Source: Paenibacillus wynnii (GTDB lineage: Bacteria > Bacillota > Bacilli > Paenibacillales > Paenibacillaceae). From it: 64,000 nt of DNA. Below, in pieces: positions 60,958-64,000 of the stretch (position 1 is its first letter; each line of letters starts with the position of its first letter). Where the stretch lies: assembly GCF_000757885.1 (NCBI RefSeq), contig NZ_JQCR01000003.1:1364001-1428000 (forward strand). Reading direction: 5' to 3'. The position numbers and the translations under genes are program-made. The notes beneath the pieces were generated by a model. It saw only the letters and a program-made list of their open reading frames with translations. It ran no database searches and was not told the origin of the DNA.

Positions 60958-61707
60958 CTATTTTATAGCTACAATTAAGAACCTTTTGGAATTTGTGCAA
61001 ATTCCCTTTGGCGTTCGATTGTTTTCAATGAAATCATTTAGAATTTGAAAGTCATTGTCCTCATGACCGAAGTGGGGAATAATTGGTGTGTGTTTAAGTA
61101 AGAACAAAAGGTCTTCGGGTCTGTGATAGTAGTCTACGGCATTGTAATCGAAGGATTCTACTGATTGAAAACCTGCTTCATTAAGTTCCCTTACATATGT
61201 CTCTTTTAATGTTCCATCCACAACTCCAATCGCCTGCCCGCGACCAAAAGCGGTTTTTAAATTTAGCTTATCCGCTTCACTTACTTGTTGCGTCAAGAAA
61301 ATTCCACCATTCTTTAACACCTTAGCCACTTCATTTGAGAAAAATGGCGCGTGACAACACGAAACTACATCAATCAAATCAATGGGAAATTTCAAATTAT
61401 CAGAAGACATCTGTTTAAATTGAACGTTAGAAACATTCGCTTTATCCAGATTTGATTTTGCAGTATCCATCATTCCACTCGATAAATCAATCCCAAACAC
61501 AGAATGAAATGAAGAAGCGATGGATATTACATTTTCTCCCCCACCTGTTCCTACGTCTAAAAGAACATCTGTGCTTTTAGACCTTCTTATCACTTCCTCA
61601 TAAAAATTCCACTCTATCCCTTCTGACGTTACCTGCAATTTACTAAAGTCCCAACCATTAATTTTGCCGACTTTATCATAAAAATTCTTATATTCTAATT
61701 CATTCAT
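60958..61707 (-). CDS. SAM-dependent methyltransferase of an accessory cassette
   Basis: A 249-residue class I methyltransferase. Motif I is VLLDVGTGGGENVISIAS, followed by FGIDLSSGMMDTAK, FKQMSSDNLKFPIDLIDVVS and VLKNGGIFLTQQVSEADK. The C-terminal third (YHRPEDLLFLLKHTPIIPHF) is common to small-molecule methyltransferases of the Methyltransf_11 group. ATG at 61707 follows AAAGGTGG. Its long leader has attenuator features. It is bracketed by boundary elements B and C. The substrate is unknown; an antibiotic or rRNA target is possible only by context. Confidence 0.82.
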   Translation of the reverse strand: MNELEYKNFYDKVGKINGWDFSKLQVTSEGIEWNFYEEVIRRSKSTDVLLDVGTGGGENVISIASSFHSVFGIDLSSGMMDTAKSNLDKANVSNVQFKQMSSDNLKFPIDLIDVVSCCHAPFFSNEVAKVLKNGGIFLTQQVSEADKLNLKTAFGRGQAIGVVDGTLKETYVRELNEAGFQSVESFDYNAVDYYHRPEDLLFLLKHTPIIPHFGHEDNDFQILNDFIENNRTPKGICTNSKRFLIVAIK

Positions 61708-61729
61708 GTAGAAACCACCTTTCAAATTA

Positions 61730-61905
61730 TAAAAGCCAAAACACAGTATCAGTGTTTTGGCTTCACTTTAATGAATGACAAACACACTGTTCGAAATATT
61801 AGTTTTATAAAAGGGCATACTTCCCCCTTTACAGCTGGTACGCGTTTTTTCCAGCCCGGAAACTAATTACTTCGAATAATGCGAAACGCCAATTTCATTC
61901 ACCCC
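61730..61905 (-). promoter_or_regulatory. Attenuator-like leader of the methyltransferase gene
   Basis: In transcript order there is a short peptide gene (61898-61863) whose last codons lie in AAACTAATTACTTCGAA (61860-61876). That segment can pair with TTCGAAATATTAGTTT (61790-61805). A GCTGG/CCAGC hairpin (61834-61855) lies between. Then comes a perfect 12-bp stem AAGCCAAAACAC/GTGTTTTGGCTT (61733-61763) followed by TTATAATTT just before the ribosome site. The arrangement suits stalling-induced anti-termination or unmasking of translation. Confidence 0.6.
61863..61898 (-). CDS. Putative leader peptide MKLAFRIIRSN
   Basis: An 11-residue reading frame starting with ATG three bases after GGGG and ending in TAG, placed so that its 3' codons form one arm of the long leader hairpin. 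The ribosome site is suboptimally close. The IRSN stretch is reminiscent of ribosome-stalling leaders, but no known leader is matched. Confidence 0.4.
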   Translation of the reverse strand: MKLAFRIIRSN

Positions 61906-62004
61906 ATTTGAAAGAATATTACAATTGTAATATGTGGAAGAGTTAATAACAAGCTAAACCCCTTAGTACCAGTTATTCTACCCATTAGTATCCATATCGC
62001 ATGT

Positions 62005-62087
62005 AACTAAACTGCCCGTTACTTCAATGAAAAAAGCAGACTGCCGTTGCAATCTGCTCACTCAGCTATCGTTTCCCGTTAGTTGAA
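62005..62087. repeat. Cassette-boundary element, complete copy (C)
   Basis: An 83-bp copy: AACTAAACTGCCCGTTACTT, CAATGAAAAAAGCAGACTGC, CGTTGCAATCTGCTCACT, then CAGCTATCGT-TTCCCGTTAGTTGAA. The centre is an AGCAGA/TCTGCT stem with an A/T-run. It matches the copy at 63124-63206 at 81 of 83 positions. The sequence from 62088 to 62213 contains only the hydrolase promoter region. Confidence 0.88.
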
Positions 62088-62213
62088 CAAGCACGCTTTC
62101 TTTTATTACACAATATCGTCGTACTGCGTAATAAATAACCAATTGAATATTTAAAGATTCTATTTTACATGGTAAAATTTGAAAGCAGTTCAATATAGAA
62201 AGGAAGTTTATTA

Positions 62214-62993
62214 ATGAAAGAGTTTTTTGTTAAAACAGCGAATTGTATGCTTCGTTATAATGATTTCCCTGGTGAGCAAACACCCATTTTATTTATTCAC
62301 GGTCTTGGATGTGCTAGCTCGTTTGATTATCCGCAAGTAGCAACTCAGGAAGTACTAAGAAATCACCGTTGTATTTTAGTTGACCTTTTAGGTGCTGGTT
62401 ATAGTGATAAACCAGATAACTCTGACTTCAATTACACAGTCAGCGATCATGCAGAATATCTTGCGGAATTTGTTACATCCATAGGACTGGAATCTTTTGT
62501 CTTATTCGGTCACAGTCTAGGAGGAGCCGTAGCACTGTCTTTAGCAACTAAATGCCGAGAACATATCGATAGAATAATTTTGAGTGAAGCAAATTTAGAC
62601 AGAAGCAGCATAGGCTCAACCAGCAAGTATATTGCAGATTTTGATATGCACGATTTTCTAGAAAATGAATTTAGCAAATTGGTACAAGATAGCCGGACAA
62701 GCGGAAACCAAATGTGGGCAGCAGCCTTATCTTCTTGGTCATCAAAAGCAGCCTATCTCATATCTAAATCAGCGGTAAAAGGAGAAGAACCATCATGGAG
62801 AGAGAAACTGTACTCTCTCGATTGTCCTAAAACCTTTATCTTTGGAGAAAACTCATTACCAGATTCAGATATGGAGGTACTTAGCACACACAATATTAAT
62901 ATCGAAATTGTAAAAAATGCTGGGCACTCTATGGCTTGGGAGAACCCAAAAGGATTAGCTAAAGCAATTGAAAAAGGCTTACAAACAAAATGA
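62214..62993 (+). CDS. Alpha/beta hydrolase
   Basis: A 259-residue hydrolase. ILFIHGLGCASSFDY contains the oxyanion-hole HG, VDLLGAGYSDKPDN is the typical strand/loop, VLFGHSLGGAVALSLA carries the nucleophile Ser (G-H-S-L-G-G), the acid lies near TFIFGENSLPDSD, and the catalytic His is in KNAGHSMAWENPK. There is no signal peptide. GAAAGGAAG precedes the ATG. It is flanked by two nearly identical 83-bp elements, so it forms a discrete unit. The substrate (ester, lactone or other) is unknown. Confidence 0.87.
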   Translation: MKEFFVKTANCMLRYNDFPGEQTPILFIHGLGCASSFDYPQVATQEVLRNHRCILVDLLGAGYSDKPDNSDFNYTVSDHAEYLAEFVTSIGLESFVLFGHSLGGAVALSLATKCREHIDRIILSEANLDRSSIGSTSKYIADFDMHDFLENEFSKLVQDSRTSGNQMWAAALSSWSSKAAYLISKSAVKGEEPSWREKLYSLDCPKTFIFGENSLPDSDMEVLSTHNINIEIVKNAGHSMAWENPKGLAKAIEKGLQTK

Positions 62994-63042
62994 ACATACA
63001 TAACAGTTGATTTTGAAACAGCTAATTATAGGCATTGATTAA

Positions 63043-63077
63043 ATCAAAAGCCTAAAGGCTGTTTTTCTCTTTTGATG
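63043..63077 (+). terminator. Terminator after the alpha/beta hydrolase gene
   Basis: AAAAGCCT pairs with AGGCT and a T-rich tract GTTTTTCTCTTTT follows; an outer TCAAAAG/CTTTTGA pairing adds support. Confidence 0.6.
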
Positions 63078-63123
63078 CACAGTTTGTGTCAAATGCGACA
63101 TAAAACCTCCACTTATCTTGTTC

Positions 63124-63206
63124 AACTAAACTGCCCGTTACTTCAATGAAAAAAGCAGACTGCCGTTGCAATCTGCTCACTCAGCTATCGTGTCCCGTTA
63201 GTTTAA
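63124..63206. repeat. Cassette-boundary element, complete copy (D)
   Basis: An 83-bp copy, 81 of 83 identical to copy C. The right end CCCGTTAGTTTAA overlaps the last codon and stop (63203-63205) of the minus-strand ketopantoate-reductase-like gene. Read on that strand, GCAGATTGCAACGGCAGTCTGC then TTTTTTC makes a strong terminator. Confidence 0.88.
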
Positions 63207-64000
63207 TGATTATTTGAAATAAACTTGGAAATCGCTTGTTTCTCAAGTTCGTCCCAATGGGGTGTCGCAATGTTTAATTGTTGTTTCAACTTATCGAACG
63301 AATCAAACAAAGCTGCAATTTCGCCGTAAGATCCATTCACCAATTTCATAAACGGTAATTTATGCATTATTTTTAGACCATAGTATACACTCTGTCTGTG
63401 TTTTCGAATAAAGTTAACTTGATTTGCAGGAGTGATAGTATAACCTAATTTTTCTAATATTTGAAACCCCTCGTCCATTACTGATATAGCTTGCTTTAAT
63501 AGCTTCTTGTCCTTAGATACTTTTTTTAAATCACCATCGTAAAGATAACCAACAGAATTCAAAGCTACTATTGAGACGATATGACTTTTGAGCCAAGCAT
63601 CCATATCATCATGATAAGCTAATTTAAACTTAACATGTTTAAACGCATTTTCTAGTAAAGGCTTTATTGTGATCTCGCCGTCAAGACTGCCAAGTAGCAG
63701 TTGTCCACCTCCGCGTAGGCAAATAATGCGGCCGCTCTCTTCTCGGAGTCCTCCGCTAAGCTGAAATCCGAAGATTACATTTTTTGTCATGGCGCTCTTT
63801 TCCTGAAGAATATTTCGCATCCCATGTGCATCGGCATTATTACCGACAAGAACAATATTCTGACTCTGATTCTCAGCTAGAATAGGCAGCACGGATGGGA
63901 AATCATTGTATTTCATTACAACAAAAATGAGATCATAAAGATCATCAGGTTGAAGCTCATGGATGACTTTTACTTCATCGATAGTGTTTTTATGCTGGAA
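63203..64000 (-). CDS. Ketopantoate reductase (ApbA/PanE)-like protein, partial
   Basis: The frame is open to the right edge, giving 265 residues of the C-terminal part. DDLYDLIFVVMKYNDFPSVL followed by QNIVLVGNNADAHGMRNIL matches the ApbA/PanE N-domain end (usually 'VKAYDL...L.....G.NG.G'), with the usual NG replaced by NNADA. The rest (DMDAWLKSHIVSIVALNSVG) follows the helical ApbA_C region. It may reduce a ketopantoate-like 2-oxoacid with NADPH, but the N-terminal nucleotide motif is off the edge and the altered loop makes a non-standard substrate likely. It ends inside boundary element D. Confidence 0.7.
   Translation of the reverse strand, partial: FQHKNTIDEVKVIHELQPDDLYDLIFVVMKYNDFPSVLPILAENQSQNIVLVGNNADAHGMRNILQEKSAMTKNVIFGFQLSGGLREESGRIICLRGGGQLLLGSLDGEITIKPLLENAFKHVKFKLAYHDDMDAWLKSHIVSIVALNSVGYLYDGDLKKVSKDKKLLKQAISVMDEGFQILEKLGYTITPANQVNFIRKHRQSVYYGLKIMHKLPFMKLVNGSYGEIAALFDSFDKLKQQLNIATPHWDELEKQAISKFISNNH

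Noticed and set aside
57064-63206. Classical integron attC sites
   Set aside because: The cores read GTTAGTT, GTTAGCG or GTTACTT, which do not fit the GTTRRRY/RYYYAAC pair, and no integron integrase is in the window; only a cassette-like layout is claimed.

Overview
The window looks like chromosome of a Gram-positive Bacillota, most probably Paenibacillus or a close relative. The pointers are strong AGGAGG-type ribosome binding sites with frequent GTG/TTG starts, lipobox lipoproteins instead of periplasmic proteins, YesM/YesN-type sensor pairs next to sugar ABC transporters, the miaB-ricA gene order, a FIMAH-type secreted protein and a large carbohydrate repertoire. No rRNA, tRNA, CRISPR array, phage module or IS transposase was seen. 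Layout: 1-13 kb holds the tail of an ABC exporter, a YcaQ-like glycosylase, a HEPN-like protein with a methyltransferase, an ABC-2 transporter, a Cys-rich metal-binding protein, a CobW/G3E GTPase, moaB, a MarR regulator with a decayed pirin gene upstream, and a two-gene 2-oxoacid:ferredoxin oxidoreductase. 13-21 kb holds an NAD-salvage operon (NrtR-like Nudix protein, nicotinamidase, nicotinate phosphoribosyltransferase), miaB-ricA, and an Old Yellow Enzyme divergent from a MarR/NmrA pair. 21-28 kb is an L-rhamnose catabolic locus (rhaM, rhaD, rhaA, rhaB, fucO and a divergent DeoR regulator). 28-32 kb has an OmpR-type two-component system and a DEAD-box RNA helicase. 32-42 kb is a mannan region: a secreted GH5 beta-mannanase, then an operon for alpha-1,6-mannan oligosaccharides (GH125, ABC importer, two cytoplasmic GH76 enzymes) under a GntR/LacI-type regulator. 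42-53 kb is a furanose/ribose-type ABC importer with two closely related binding lipoproteins, divergent from a histidine kinase / AraC-type response regulator / binding-lipoprotein sensor operon. 53-57 kb is a looser accessory stretch.

The most unusual part is 57-63.2 kb. Unrelated single-gene units (GNAT acetyltransferase, RsgA-type GTPase plus a frameshifted phosphotransferase, SAM methyltransferase, alpha/beta hydrolase, ketopantoate-reductase-like protein) are separated by copies of one intergenic element. The element has a CCCGTTAG-centred imperfect palindrome and, in its complete copies, an intrinsic-terminator hairpin and a second core. Two copies are 83 bp and differ at only two positions. 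Three of the units also carry their own RNA leader: a T-box (GNAT), a 10-residue leader peptide followed by two tandem terminators (rsgA), and a leader peptide with a competing long hairpin and a terminator (methyltransferase). This reads as an array of self-regulated accessory cassettes. No recombinase is present in the window, so the mobility mechanism is only inferred.
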